Of a stretch of DNA of 64,000 bases, positions 44,659 to 54,762 are shown one piece after another. The stretch is from an uncultured Flavobacteriaceae bacterium (lineage in GTDB: Bacteria; Bacteroidota; Bacteroidia; Flavobacteriales; Flavobacteriaceae): positions 95,042-159,041 of the forward strand of contig CANKUU010000006.1 of assembly GCA_947486785.1 (NCBI GenBank). The letters run 5' to 3'. The position numbers and the translations under genes were made by a program. Position 1 is the first letter of the stretch. Each line of letters begins with the position of its first letter. The notes under the pieces are model-generated. The model was not told the DNA's origin and searched no databases. It worked only from the letters and a program-made list of their open reading frames with translations.

Positions 44659-45950
44659 TTATTTAAAAGAAAAGCTTTCATTTCGTTGTAGGTTGAAATT
44701 TTTAAAAATCTCTTCTTTTTGTGCATCACCTTTTCAATCTGAGCAGGAATAGCCAATTTAGTCGAAACTGTATCTTCAACGATTGATAAGAATTTTACCG
44801 GATGAGCAGTTTCTAAGAAAATACCGTACGAATCTGAATGATTTTTTTGATATTTTTTTAAGCCTAGGTATCCAACAGCGCCGTGAGGGTCCGCTATATA
44901 ATGCTTTTCTTCAAACATATATTTCATCGCTAACTTGGTTTCTTCATCTGAAAAAGCATAAGAAGAAAGATTTTTAGATAAGATGTCAAAATCATTTTGA
45001 AATAAATGTCGAATACGAATAAAGTTGCTAGGGTCTCCAACATCCATTGCGTTTGATATAGTCGCCGAAGAAGGCTTTGGGTTATAAACGCCTGTTTTCA
45101 TAAACTCAGGAACTGTATTGTTTTTATTAGTTGCAGCTATAAAATGTTTTACTGGCATACCAAGTTTTTGAGCAACGATACCCGCGCAAATATTACCAAA
45201 ATTACCACTCGGAACCGAGAATATAATGTCTTTGTTTTTAGATTTTACTTGTTTATAAGCAAACAGGAAATATAATAATTGTGGTAACCAGCGAGCAACA
45301 TTAATTGAATTTGCAGAAGTTAATTGCATAGCATTTAAAAGCTCTTTATCTAAAAATGCTGTTTTTACCATTTTTTGACAATCATCAAAAGTGCCATCAA
45401 CCTTCAAAGCACTTATATTTTGACCTAGTGTGGTTAATTGTCGTTCTTGAATATCACTAACTTTTCCACTAGGGTAAAGTATAACTACCTTAACTCCTTC
45501 AACTCCAAGAAAGCCATTGGCTACAGCACCGCCAGTGTCACCAGAGGTTGCTACTAAAACAGTAACTTCTGCGTCGTTATTTTTAGAAAAAAGGCCTAAG
45601 CAGTTTGCCATAAAACGAGCGCCTACATCTTTAAAAGCCATGGTAGGGCCATGAAATAATTCTAAGCTTGCTACATTAGATTCCACTTCAACAACAGGAA
45701 AATTAAAGTCGAGCATATCGGCTAAAATCGCCCGTAATTCTGCATTAGAAATATCAGCACTTACAAATTGATATAAAGCGTTAAAAGCGATTTCTTGATT
45801 AGAAAGTTCTTCTATATGGTCAAAAAAAGATGCAGGAAGTGGATCAATACGTTCTGGGAAATACAAACCCCTATCAGGGGCAATACCTTTGATAACCGCA
45901 TCTTTAAAAGATACTTTTGTTGCTTTTTTGTTAAGGCTGTAATATTTCAT
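44655..45950 (-). CDS. thrC: Threonine synthase
   Basis: PLP enzyme converting O-phosphohomoserine to threonine. The 431-residue product carries the PLP-lysine motif FHGPTMAFKDVGARF and ATSGDTGGAVANGFLG, ILYPSGKVSDIQERQ, and VPSGNFGNICAG. Its start overlaps the thrB stop by one base. It is the last gene of thrABC. Confidence 0.97.
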   Translation of the reverse strand: MKYYSLNKKATKVSFKDAVIKGIAPDRGLYFPERIDPLPASFFDHIEELSNQEIAFNALYQFVSADISNAELRAILADMLDFNFPVVEVESNVASLELFHGPTMAFKDVGARFMANCLGLFSKNNDAEVTVLVATSGDTGGAVANGFLGVEGVKVVILYPSGKVSDIQERQLTTLGQNISALKVDGTFDDCQKMVKTAFLDKELLNAMQLTSANSINVARWLPQLLYFLFAYKQVKSKNKDIIFSVPSGNFGNICAGIVAQKLGMPVKHFIAATNKNNTVPEFMKTGVYNPKPSSATISNAMDVGDPSNFIRIRHLFQNDFDILSKNLSSYAFSDEETKLAMKYMFEEKHYIADPHGAVGYLGLKKYQKNHSDSYGIFLETAHPVKFLSIVEDTVSTKLAIPAQIEKVMHKKKRFLKISTYNEMKAFLLNN

Positions 45951-46873
45951 TAATTTAAAATTTTAATTCCTTCTGAATTTATTTTTGAAACATGAACATC
46001 ATAATCTATACCAATGTTTTGGTAAATTTCTGCCATAGCTATTCCTACTCTTTTTGCCGTTTCTTCTCCTTTGCTAAATGAAAAAATAGAAGGCCCAGAC
46101 CCTGATATGCCACAACCAATTGCTCCATTTTGCAGCGTTACTTTTTTTACAGCATCAAAACTAGGTATTAAAATAGAGCGAACAGGTTCAATAATATGAT
46201 CTACCAAAGAACGTCCGATTAAATCATAATCTTGTTTGAAAAGTCCGGCAACTAATCCACCAACATTTCCCCATTGCTTGATACCATCAGCTAGAGTGAT
46301 ATTTGTTTTAAGTATTTTACGAGAGTCAGATGTTTTTATCTCTATCTGTGGATGAATGACTGTTGCGAATAATTGTTTTGGACTGGGAATAGTTATTACA
46401 TCTAAGGGATTATAACTTCTGACCAAAGTAAAACCTCCAAATAGAGCAGGCGCTACATTATCAGCATGAGCAACGCCACTCGCTAATCGCTCACCTTCCA
46501 TGGCAAATTTAACTAAATCTAAGCTAGAAAAGGGTTCGTTTAAAAGTTGGTTCATAGCCCAAACTGCACCAGTAGAACTTGCTGCGCTACTGCCTATGCC
46601 GCTACCGGCTTTAATCTTTTTATATATTTCAATTTCAAATCCGCCCTGGTAGTTGCTCTTTTCTAAAAGCGCTAAACCAGCAACACCAGCTACGTTTTTT
46701 AAAGTTTCTAAGGGTAAATCTTGCCCTTCTAATTTGCTAATATGAATACCCTTTTCTTTGGTTTTTTTTACCAACATTTCATCACCAACCGAATCTAGAG
46801 CTACGCCGAGTACATCAAATCCACATGATATATTTGCAATAGTTGCTGGGCAAAAGACTTTTATTGATTCCAT
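45950..46873 (-). CDS. thrB: Homoserine kinase
   Basis: GHMP kinase phosphorylating homoserine. The 307-residue product has the N-terminal SIKVFCPATIANISCGFDVLG, the ATP loop IKAGSGIGSSAASSTGAVWAM and the C-terminal GCGISGSGPSIFSF. It lies three bases after thrA and overlaps thrC by one, so the three genes are one tight operon. Confidence 0.96.
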   Translation of the reverse strand: MESIKVFCPATIANISCGFDVLGVALDSVGDEMLVKKTKEKGIHISKLEGQDLPLETLKNVAGVAGLALLEKSNYQGGFEIEIYKKIKAGSGIGSSAASSTGAVWAMNQLLNEPFSSLDLVKFAMEGERLASGVAHADNVAPALFGGFTLVRSYNPLDVITIPSPKQLFATVIHPQIEIKTSDSRKILKTNITLADGIKQWGNVGGLVAGLFKQDYDLIGRSLVDHIIEPVRSILIPSFDAVKKVTLQNGAIGCGISGSGPSIFSFSKGEETAKRVGIAMAEIYQNIGIDYDVHVSKINSEGIKILN

Positions 46874-46876
46874 TTG

Positions 46877-49321
46877 TTAGTAATTTCCTATTCTAATAAT
46901 ATCTGCAAATATCCCAGAAGCAGTAACATCGGCACCAGCTCCAGCGCCTTTTATAATTAAGGGTTGGCTTGGGTATCTTTCGGTAAAAAATAATACAATA
47001 TTATCACTTCCTTTAAGACTATAAAAATCATGCCCTTTCTTAATCTGTTTTAAGCCCACACTAGCAGTACCATTTTTAAACTCAGCAACGTACTTTAGTT
47101 TACTATTGGCTTTTGAAGCATCTTTAAATAACTGTTGAAAATCTTCTTCATACTGAATAAGGGAGGCAAAAAAGTCATCATTAGTTGTGGTGTCGATACT
47201 TTCTTGCGGTAAAAATGATTCATTTTTAATCGCATCAATTTCGAGTTGGTAACCGCTTTCTCTTGCCAAAATTAAAATTTTACGCATAACATCAATCCCG
47301 CTTAAATCAATTTTAGGGTCTGGCTCGGTATAACCTTGTTCTTGTGCTTGTTTTACTACATTGTGAAATGTAGTTTGGTCATTAAAAGCGTTAAAGACGA
47401 AATTTAAACTCCCTGATAAAACCGCTTGAATTTTTAAAATTTTATCTCCAGAAGCCATTAAATGTTTTAGAGTGTCTAAAATGGGTAATCCAGCGCCTAC
47501 CGTAGTTTCAAATAAAAAAGGAGCATTAAATGTTCTTGCTAAATCTTTTAATTCTTGATATTTAGTAAAGTTAGATGAACAGGCTATTTTGTTACAAGTA
47601 ACTACTGAAATACTATTTCTTAAGTACGATTGATAGGTTTCTGAAATTTCTGCACTCGCAGTATTGTCGATAAAAATACTGTTACGGTAGTTTAATTGAT
47701 GAACGGTTTCAAAAAATTTTGATTTATCTGCTTTTTCGCCAGTTTTCAAGCGATTTCCCCAATTATTTAGGTCAATTTCATCATCATCAAAAACCATAGT
47801 TCTTGAGTTGGAAATACCAACAACCCTAATATTTAATTTTAATTTTTCTTTTAGGTAATTTTTTTGCTGCGCTATTTGATTTAAAAATTTAGCACCTACA
47901 TTACCTACACCCATCACAAACAGGTTGAGTTGTTTTATATTTTCCTCAAAAAACGCTTCATGCAAGGCATTTAGTGCTTTTTTTACATCTTGTTTTCTAA
48001 TAACAGCGCAAATATTTCGTTCTGAAGCTCCTTGGGCAATAACCCGAATATTTACGTTGTTTTTGCCAAGAGTGCTAAACATTTTACCGCTTAAGCCCTG
48101 ATGACTTTTCATTTGATCGCCTACTAAGGCAATAATAGCTAGATTTTTTTCTACAAGAGCTGGTTTTATTTTTTCTTGTTCAATTTCATATTTAAAGGCA
48201 GTATCTACCACTTGTGCAGCCTTTTTACAGTCATTTTGTGAAATACCTATACAAATAGAATGTTCAGAAGATACTTGAGTTATTAGTACAACGCTTATTT
48301 CGGCTAAGGAGAGTACTTCAAAAAAACGTTTTGAAATTCCTGGAATACCAACCATACCAGGTCCTTCTAAAGATAAAAGCGCTATGTTTTCTATATGACT
48401 TATGCCACGAACAGTTTTACCTTGAGCTGTTTTGTTTTTAGTAATTAAGGTACCTTCATTATCTGGTTTAAAGGTATTTTTAATTACTATACTTATTCCC
48501 TTAGAGAGCACAGGTTGTATAGTTGGGGGGTATAACACTTTTGCGCCAAAATGAGAGAGTTCCATCGCTTCTTCATAGGAAAGGTGCTGAATTGCTTTTG
48601 CTTGTTTTACTAATTTTGGGTTAGCAGTATACATTCCACTTACGTCGGTCCATATTTCCAATACTTCTGATTGAACTGCGGCTGCAAAAATAGCTGCGGT
48701 ATAATCTGAGCCTCCTCTACCTAAGGTTGTTGGATTGCCATCTTCGGATGATGCAATAAATCCTGGGGCTACTAAAACGCTATTAGTTGTATTACTGATA
48801 AAGTGCTTACAATTACGATAAGTACTTGTTAAATTAACGCTTGCTTTGCCATTAATTTCGTTTGTTATAATTAGCTTTCGACTATTTACAAGTTCGGCAT
48901 CTAAACCATCTTGGGTGAAATATTCACAAATTATATAAGAAGATAATAACTCGCCATAACTAACAATTTTATCCGATAGTTGTGGTGTAATTTCTCCAAT
49001 TAAATATGCTCCTTCTAGCAAGGCCTCCAAGGTGTTAATTTGACTCTTTACCTTGCTAAGTACTTTACTTTGAGCCTGAACAGAAATCAATTCTTTGACA
49101 GTAGTCATATGTCTGTTTTCTATTTCTTTGACTATATTCTTGTACTCAGAATTTTGACTTGAAGCGCTAGTCGCAGCTGCTAGCAGAAGATCTGTGACAC
49201 CACCAAAGGCAGAAACAACTACCATAATTTTAGTTGTTGATTTTGATGAAACAATTTCTTTTACAAGGGCTATATTTTTTGCGTTGGAAACTGAGGTTCC
49301 TCCGAATTTTAAGACTTTCAT
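46877..49321 (-). CDS. thrA: Bifunctional aspartokinase / homoserine dehydrogenase
   Basis: Catalyses the first and third steps toward threonine and methionine. I take ATG 49321 (814 residues); the frame's TTG two codons earlier is not needed. The aspartokinase half opens MKVLKFGGTSV, with TLGRGGSDYTAAIFAAA. Two ACT-type segments follow (VGIPGISKRFFEVLSLAEIS and SGKMFSTLGKNNVNIRVIAQ), as in threonine-inhibited enzymes. The homoserine dehydrogenase half begins near residue 465 with LFVMGVGNVGAKFL and includes FETTVGAGLPIL and LSGSLNFVFN. A probable leader peptide gene lies upstream. Confidence 0.97.
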   Translation of the reverse strand: MKVLKFGGTSVSNAKNIALVKEIVSSKSTTKIMVVVSAFGGVTDLLLAAATSASSQNSEYKNIVKEIENRHMTTVKELISVQAQSKVLSKVKSQINTLEALLEGAYLIGEITPQLSDKIVSYGELLSSYIICEYFTQDGLDAELVNSRKLIITNEINGKASVNLTSTYRNCKHFISNTTNSVLVAPGFIASSEDGNPTTLGRGGSDYTAAIFAAAVQSEVLEIWTDVSGMYTANPKLVKQAKAIQHLSYEEAMELSHFGAKVLYPPTIQPVLSKGISIVIKNTFKPDNEGTLITKNKTAQGKTVRGISHIENIALLSLEGPGMVGIPGISKRFFEVLSLAEISVVLITQVSSEHSICIGISQNDCKKAAQVVDTAFKYEIEQEKIKPALVEKNLAIIALVGDQMKSHQGLSGKMFSTLGKNNVNIRVIAQGASERNICAVIRKQDVKKALNALHEAFFEENIKQLNLFVMGVGNVGAKFLNQIAQQKNYLKEKLKLNIRVVGISNSRTMVFDDDEIDLNNWGNRLKTGEKADKSKFFETVHQLNYRNSIFIDNTASAEISETYQSYLRNSISVVTCNKIACSSNFTKYQELKDLARTFNAPFLFETTVGAGLPILDTLKHLMASGDKILKIQAVLSGSLNFVFNAFNDQTTFHNVVKQAQEQGYTEPDPKIDLSGIDVMRKILILARESGYQLEIDAIKNESFLPQESIDTTTNDDFFASLIQYEEDFQQLFKDASKANSKLKYVAEFKNGTASVGLKQIKKGHDFYSLKGSDNIVLFFTERYPSQPLIIKGAGAGADVTASGIFADIIRIGNY

Positions 49322-49396
49322 GATCAAGGGGTTAAGATGTATTTTTTAGGTGTCTACCGATAATAAGTAGAATAAAAACGCGTAGAATATATTCGA

Positions 49397-49486
49397 TTAC
49401 CCCAAAGGGGTTGTAATAGCTGATTGGAGGCTTAAGCCTTTAAAAAGAGAAAAATGTGTTGCTAAGACCGTTTTTTGAAAAACCAT
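49397..49486 (-). CDS. Possible thr operon leader peptide, 29 residues
   Basis: A short frame with ATG at 49486 and TAA at 49397, 75 bases before thrA. It ends LQSAITTPLG, with Ile-Thr-Thr codons just before a hairpin that overlaps its stop: ACCCC, loop TTT, GGGGT. A 12-bp palindrome (AGGCTTAAGCCT) lies within the frame. A promoter with good match starts transcription only about ten bases before its ATG. This is the layout expected for attenuation by threonine and isoleucine, though the Thr/Ile content is modest and no classical T-run follows the hairpin. Confidence 0.45.
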   Translation of the reverse strand: MVFQKTVLATHFSLFKGLSLQSAITTPLG

Positions 49487-49502
49487 AAGACTATTAAAGT
49501 TG

Positions 49503-49532
49503 TAAAAGTAGTATTTTTGAATGGCTAATCAA
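49503..49532 (-). promoter_or_regulatory. Promoter of the thr operon
   Basis: Read leftward: TTG (49532-49530), 19 bases, TACTTTTA (49510-49503), which matches TTG-N19-TAnnTTTG at all but one position. It lies just upstream of the leader frame. Confidence 0.55.
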
Positions 49533-49641
49533 ACCTCCAATATTATTTTTGAAGAATTGTTAAAATTAGGTGCTCACAATTGTTGAAACATAAAATAATT
49601 GGTGTTAATAGATCAGGTCATTAATTAATAAAGAACCCTTT

Positions 49642-51177
49642 ATGAAAATTTTTACTGCCGAGCAGATATACGCTGCTGATTTGGTTACTATTGAAAAACA
49701 ACAGATTACTAGTGATGCGCTAATGGAGCGTTCTGCTGTTCAAATTTTCAATTGGATTCATACCCGAATGCAAGGGGCGCCGGTTAAAATTCATTTATTC
49801 TGTGGTATTGGTAACAATGGTGGTGATGGTATTGCATTGGCGCGTCATTTGCAAGAACATGGGTATCATATTGCTGTTTATGTGGTAAATTATAGTAAAA
49901 AGCGATCAAAAGATTTTTTATTGAATTTAGAACGTCTAAAGGACCGAAAAGTATGGCCCGAATTTTTAGATTCCAAATCAATTTTACCTACTATCGGTCG
50001 TGATGACATTATTGTTGATGCAATTTTTGGTATCGGGTTAAATCGAAAGCCTGTTGATTGGGTGGTGAAAATTATGGATCATTTTTATAAGAGCGAAGCT
50101 TTTGTACTTTCTGTAGATATTCCATCAGGTTTGTATACAGATCGATCGCCAGAAGATGCAAATGCGGTAGTAAAGTCTAATTTTGTATTAAGTTTTCAAG
50201 CTCCGAAGTTGGTTTTTTTTCTTCCTGAAACGGGAATTTATAGTAACCAATGGGAGATTTTAGATATTGGTTTAGACAGAGAATTTTTGCAAAATACTGA
50301 AGCTGACTATCAACTAATAGGAAAGCAAGAAGTTTTGCCATTTTACATTCCGAGAGAAAAATTTTCACACAAAGGTTCCTATGGGCATTCACTGATAATC
50401 GGGGGGAATAAAGGCAAAATAGGGGCTGTTCAATTGGCTTCTAGAGCTTGCTTGAGTTCCGGTAGCGGTTTGGTCACAGCTTATACGCCAGAATGTGGTT
50501 ATATTCCTTTGCAAACTGCTTTGCCAGAGGCAATGGTTATTACAGGGGGCTTAAATTTTATTTCCGAAATTAAGTTTGATATTTCTCCAAATGTTATTGG
50601 TATTGGAGTAGGTCTTGGAACTAATCCGGCTACGGTAAAAGCTTTTTCAAAATTTTTAACGACCAACAAAACGTCTTTAGTTATAGATGCTGATGGTTTA
50701 AATATTCTTGCTCAGAAAAAAGAGCTTTTAAAGAAAATGCCATCGCAAAGTATCTTAACGCCGCACCCTAAAGAGTTAGAGAGGTTAATAGGTAAATGGA
50801 AAGATGATTTTGATAAGCTTAAAAAATCGAAAGCCTTTGCAAAAAAATATGACTGCGTTGTGGTTATAAAAGGGGCAAATTCTATTGTTATTTATGATGA
50901 TAAGGCATACGTGAATACCTCTGGTAACCCGGGTATGGCAACTGCAGGAAGTGGCGACGTTTTAACCGGTATTATTACTGGTTTAATCGCTCAAGGATAT
51001 GAACCGCTTAAAGCGGCTATTTTCGGTGTTTATTTGCATGGTAGGGCAGGAGATATTGCGGTGGAGCAAACTGGGTATCAATCTTTAACAGCTTCAAAAA
51101 TTATTCAAGCTGTTGGTATGGCATTTATAGATTTATTTAAAATACCAGAGCAGGTTTCAGAGCAGAAAGCCGATTAG
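49642..51177 (+). CDS. nnr: Bifunctional NAD(P)H-hydrate repair enzyme (epimerase and dehydratase)
   Basis: Repairs hydrated NADH and NADPH. The 511-residue product has the YjeF N-terminal epimerase domain (about 1-215; FCGIGNNGGDGIALARHL, DAIFGIGLNR, VDIPSGL) and the YjeF C-terminal ADP-dependent dehydratase (about 230-500; GSYGHSLIIGGNKGKIGAVQ, ILTPHPKEL, GNPGMATAGSGDVLTGII). It starts at ATG 49642, divergent from the thr operon. Confidence 0.96.
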   Translation: MKIFTAEQIYAADLVTIEKQQITSDALMERSAVQIFNWIHTRMQGAPVKIHLFCGIGNNGGDGIALARHLQEHGYHIAVYVVNYSKKRSKDFLLNLERLKDRKVWPEFLDSKSILPTIGRDDIIVDAIFGIGLNRKPVDWVVKIMDHFYKSEAFVLSVDIPSGLYTDRSPEDANAVVKSNFVLSFQAPKLVFFLPETGIYSNQWEILDIGLDREFLQNTEADYQLIGKQEVLPFYIPREKFSHKGSYGHSLIIGGNKGKIGAVQLASRACLSSGSGLVTAYTPECGYIPLQTALPEAMVITGGLNFISEIKFDISPNVIGIGVGLGTNPATVKAFSKFLTTNKTSLVIDADGLNILAQKKELLKKMPSQSILTPHPKELERLIGKWKDDFDKLKKSKAFAKKYDCVVVIKGANSIVIYDDKAYVNTSGNPGMATAGSGDVLTGIITGLIAQGYEPLKAAIFGVYLHGRAGDIAVEQTGYQSLTASKIIQAVGMAFIDLFKIPEQVSEQKAD

Positions 51178-51295
51178 TTAAAAGAATAGTGTTCTAATGA
51201 TTACTCTAAAAGTATTATTTAAACGGGTAGTTTAGGTTGTTTGTTATGGTGTTGAGCTAAATTAATTCTAATAAAAGAAGGTATATAGATTAGAA

Positions 51296-51336
51296 TAAAA
51301 AAAAGCAAAGTTTAAGTGGGACACCTAAACTTTGCT
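51296..51336 (-). terminator. Terminator of the 132-residue conserved gene
   Basis: Read leftward, AGCAAAGTTTA pairs with TAAACTTTGCT (11 pairs, extended through one mismatch), then eight T. It lies 23 bases past the leftward stop at 51359. Confidence 0.85.
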
Positions 51337-51358
51337 CATTAATAGTTAATTTTTTCTA

Positions 51359-51757
51359 TTATTTTACTCTTCGTTTTACCCAGGCTAAAGCATTTTCATA
51401 TGCAATAAAGAATTTCATGGGTTTTTTGTAAAACAATTTTTCAATTTTAAAGTTATGCATATCAATTTCTTTAACAGAAACAATTGCGAAAGCCTTTAAA
51501 TTATCAAGTCCTCGCAAATAGAGATATACATTTGGATCAATCGCAAATGAATTCTTGCGTAAACTGATGTAACCAAATTTTTTATCTTTAAAATGAATTT
51601 CAGCGATACCTAGTATTTGATATGCCCTCTCTAAAGTTAAAGTGGTTCCTTCTTCGAAGTTAGTTACCAAATAGTTTTCGAATACTTGAACAGTTCCAAT
51701 TTCTAGTTGATACTCTCTTACAATAATTTTCCTTTTCTTTTTTCGTTCTAATTTCAT
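51359..51757 (-). CDS. Conserved flavobacterial protein, possible STAS/SpoIIAA-like fold
   Basis: A soluble 132-residue protein with a very basic N-terminus (MKLERKKKRKIIVREY). The pattern of strands and helices, with GTVQVFENYLVTNFEEG, FGYISLRKNSFAIDP, KAFAIVSVKE and the ending ENALAWVKRRVK, resembles small flavobacterial proteins I associate with a STAS/SpoIIAA-like fold. No catalytic motif is seen and the role is unknown. It is a single-gene transcript with its own terminator. Confidence 0.65.
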   Translation of the reverse strand: MKLERKKKRKIIVREYQLEIGTVQVFENYLVTNFEEGTTLTLERAYQILGIAEIHFKDKKFGYISLRKNSFAIDPNVYLYLRGLDNLKAFAIVSVKEIDMHNFKIEKLFYKKPMKFFIAYENALAWVKRRVK

Positions 51758-51904
51758 TTGAATAGTTTGTAGCGTCTTTGACGAAAGTATCGTTACACTT
51801 ATCCAAAGGGAAAAATATTAGATGAATAACAGAAATATCGTTTATAATACTTTTAGAAGAAACTTAAACAGTTTTAATTCTTGTTTTTAAAATTTAGAAA
51901 CAAA

Positions 51905-51934
51905 AAAAGGAGTTAATTTTAATTAACTCCTTTT
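51905..51934 (-). terminator. Terminator of clpC
   Basis: AAAAGGAGTTAATT pairs with AATTAACTCCTTTT (14 pairs, loop of two, so a larger loop in practice), followed leftward by T. It lies 22 bases past the clpC stop. Confidence 0.85.
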
Positions 51935-51955
51935 CGTTGTATTTTCCTACAAACA

Positions 51956-54502
51956 TTAGGTTTTACTGGACTTTTGAGCCTTTTTTATTTTTATTGTGAG
52001 CTCATCTTTGTCTTTGTTTAAATCCATCTTGATACTATCTCCTTCTTGTAATTTTGAGTTTACAATTTCTTCTGCAAGCGTATCCTCAATGTATTTTTGA
52101 ATGGCTCTTTTTAAAGGTCGTGCTCCGTACTGTTTGTCAAACCCTTTTTCTGCAATGTAATCTTTTGCAGCCTCAGTAAGACTTAAGTTGTACCCTATAT
52201 CTTTTATTCTAACGAATAATTTAGCGAGTTCAATATCGATAATTTTATGAATGTCAGCTCTTTCAAGAGAGTTAAAAACAATAACATCGTCTATTCTGTT
52301 TAAAAATTCAGGTGCAAAGGCCTTTTTTAAAGCATTTTCAATAACACTTTTTTGATGACTGTCGGCTTGTGATTTTTTTGCAGAAGTACCAAAACCAACC
52401 CCTTGTCCAAAATCTTTCAATTGACGAGCTCCAATATTAGAGGTCATTATGATTATAGAATTTCTAAAATCTATTTTTCTTCCAAGACTATCGGTTAAAT
52501 ATCCATCATCTAAAACCTGAAGAAGCATATTAAAGACATCTGGATGCGCTTTTTCAACTTCGTCTAATAGTATTACAGAATAAGGTTTGCGACGTACTTT
52601 TTCGGTCAATTGGCCACCTTCTTCATAACCTACATAGCCTGGAGGTGCACCTACCAATCGTGAAATTGCGAATTTTTCCATGTATTCACTCATGTCAATT
52701 CGAATTAGGGCATCTTCAGAATCAAAAAGCTCTTTTGCAAGTACTTTTGCTAGTTGTGTTTTACCTACACCAGTTTGGCCTAAAAATATGAAAGAACCAA
52801 TAGGTTTGTTTGGGTCTTTTAAACCTGCTCTATTTCTCTGAATCGCTTTGGCAACTTTTGAAACAGCTTCATCTTGACCAATAACGTTAGACTTAATTAA
52901 ACTAGGTAATTCAGCTAGTTTATTGCTTTCAGTTTGCGCTATTCTATTTACAGGAATACCACTCATCATTGATACCACATCGGCTACGTTATCTTCCGAT
53001 ACTGTTTCTTTATGAAGTTTGCTTTCATCTTCCCATTTTTCTTGAGCAATAACTAGTTCTTTTTCTATTCTTTTTTCGTCATCTCGTAGCTTTGCTGCCT
53101 CTTCGTATTTCTGTTTTTTAACTACTGAGTTTTTTAGAACACGAACATCTTCTAGTTTCTTTTCAAGTTCAATAATTTGTTTAGGCACGTCCATGTTAAC
53201 AATATGAACACGAGAACCTGCCTCATCTAAAGCATCGATTGCTTTGTCGGGTAAAAACCTATCGGTCATATACCTATTGGTTAATTTTACGCAGGCAACA
53301 ATTGCTTCATCTGTATACCGAACGTTATGATGATCTTCATATTTGCTCTTTATATTTTGAAGTATTTCAACGGTTTCTTCAACAGAGGTTGGTTCAACAA
53401 TAACTTTTTGAAAACGACGCTCCAAAGCACCATCTTTTTCTATGTATTGGCGATATTCATCTAACGTGGTAGCTCCAATACATTGAATTTCGCCTCTCGC
53501 TAAGGCTGGTTTAAACATATTTGAGGCGTCTAAGCTTCCTGTTGCGCCTCCAGCGCCTACGATCGTATGAATTTCATCTATGAACAAAATGACATCATCA
53601 TTTTTTTCTAACTCATTCATAACCGCTTTCATTCGTTCTTCAAATTGACCTCTATATTTGGTGCCTGCTACTAAAGATGCTAAATCAAGTGTTACAACTC
53701 GTTTTCCATACAGAATACGTGAAACTTTTTTATTGATAATGCGCAAAGCAAGACCTTCTGCGATAGCACTTTTGCCAACACCTGGCTCACCAATTAAAAG
53801 TGGGTTATTCTTCTTTCTTCTACTTAAAATTTGAGAAACTCGCTCAATTTCTTTTTCTCGACCAACAACTGGGTCGAGCTTGTTTTCTTCTGCCATTGCA
53901 GTAAGGTCACGTCCAAAATTATCTAAAACAGGAGTTTTTGATTTTTTGTTTCCTTTTTGACTTGAACTGCCGCTAAAGTTACTTTCCTTTCCTGCATTGG
54001 CGTCATCTCTTTCGCTTGGAAATGATTCTGAAGTTGGAGAGTCAATTATATCATCACTCGTGATCATAAACTTAAACTGTTCTTTTACCCCATCATAGTC
54101 TACTTTCATTTTATGTAAAAGTTTCGTAGTAGGGTCATTTTCATTTCGTAAAATGCATAATAACAGGTGAGCTGTGTTTATCGAAGAACTTTGAAAAAGT
54201 TTAGCTTCTAAAAAAGTGGTTTTTAGAGCTCGTTCCGCCTGCCGTGTTAAATGCAAGTTTTTTTTGTCTTTTTGGCTATTGCTTGGGTTTGGATTAGATG
54301 GGCTTAGAATTTCTACTTTACGTCGTAAATGATCTAGGTCAACCTCCAAAGCATCAAGAATACTTATTGCTTTGCCATTACCATCGCGCAACAGGCCAAG
54401 AATAAGGTGTTCTGTGCCAATAAAGTCATGACCAAGCCTTAAGGCTTCCTCTTTACTAAAAGCAATAACATCTTTAACTCTTGGGGAAAAATTATCATCC
54501 AT
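51956..54502 (-). CDS. clpC: ATP-dependent Clp protease ATP-binding subunit ClpC
   Basis: An 848-residue AAA+ unfoldase that feeds ClpP. An N-terminal Clp_N repeat domain (FSPRVKDVIAFSKEEALRLG, GTEHLILGLLRDG) is followed by AAA1 with GEPGVGKSAIAEGLA and DEIHTIVGAG, a UVR-like coiled-coil middle part (QKYEEAAKLRDDEKRIEKEL) typical of ClpC rather than ClpA or ClpB, and AAA2 with LGQTGVGKTQLAK and VILLDEVEKAHPDVFN. A Ser/Lys-rich linker of about 40 residues lies between the N domain and AAA1. It starts at ATG 54502, divergent from gyrA. Confidence 0.95.
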   Translation of the reverse strand: MDDNFSPRVKDVIAFSKEEALRLGHDFIGTEHLILGLLRDGNGKAISILDALEVDLDHLRRKVEILSPSNPNPSNSQKDKKNLHLTRQAERALKTTFLEAKLFQSSSINTAHLLLCILRNENDPTTKLLHKMKVDYDGVKEQFKFMITSDDIIDSPTSESFPSERDDANAGKESNFSGSSSQKGNKKSKTPVLDNFGRDLTAMAEENKLDPVVGREKEIERVSQILSRRKKNNPLLIGEPGVGKSAIAEGLALRIINKKVSRILYGKRVVTLDLASLVAGTKYRGQFEERMKAVMNELEKNDDVILFIDEIHTIVGAGGATGSLDASNMFKPALARGEIQCIGATTLDEYRQYIEKDGALERRFQKVIVEPTSVEETVEILQNIKSKYEDHHNVRYTDEAIVACVKLTNRYMTDRFLPDKAIDALDEAGSRVHIVNMDVPKQIIELEKKLEDVRVLKNSVVKKQKYEEAAKLRDDEKRIEKELVIAQEKWEDESKLHKETVSEDNVADVVSMMSGIPVNRIAQTESNKLAELPSLIKSNVIGQDEAVSKVAKAIQRNRAGLKDPNKPIGSFIFLGQTGVGKTQLAKVLAKELFDSEDALIRIDMSEYMEKFAISRLVGAPPGYVGYEEGGQLTEKVRRKPYSVILLDEVEKAHPDVFNMLLQVLDDGYLTDSLGRKIDFRNSIIIMTSNIGARQLKDFGQGVGFGTSAKKSQADSHQKSVIENALKKAFAPEFLNRIDDVIVFNSLERADIHKIIDIELAKLFVRIKDIGYNLSLTEAAKDYIAEKGFDKQYGARPLKRAIQKYIEDTLAEEIVNSKLQEGDSIKMDLNKDKDELTIKIKKAQKSSKT

Positions 54503-54762
54503 AAATCTAGGGTATCAGCAATAATATTTATTAAACTTAATCAATTTTGGGCAAATATTATACCCGAATTTGTTTAATTAGGTGCAAGTGACGAAAAAAG
54601 TTGCAAGAAACAAAACAATTTCTAGTGTTCTTAACTAATTTAACTATAACGTAAAAAGTGTTGATAAATTGTTCATTAAACTAATGCATCTATGCCTTGA
54701 ACGTGTCGATTTTGCGTATATTGGCATACTTTTTTAATGAATTAAAATATTTAATATTTAAG

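Noticed and set aside
49397..49409. CCCC-TTT-GGGG hairpin as a classical rho-independent terminator
   Set aside because: The stem has only five pairs and is followed by AATCG rather than a T-run.
54697..54762. 22-residue N-terminal extension of gyrA
   Set aside because: It begins with TTG and is unlike GyrA N-termini; ATG 54763 gives the standard start.
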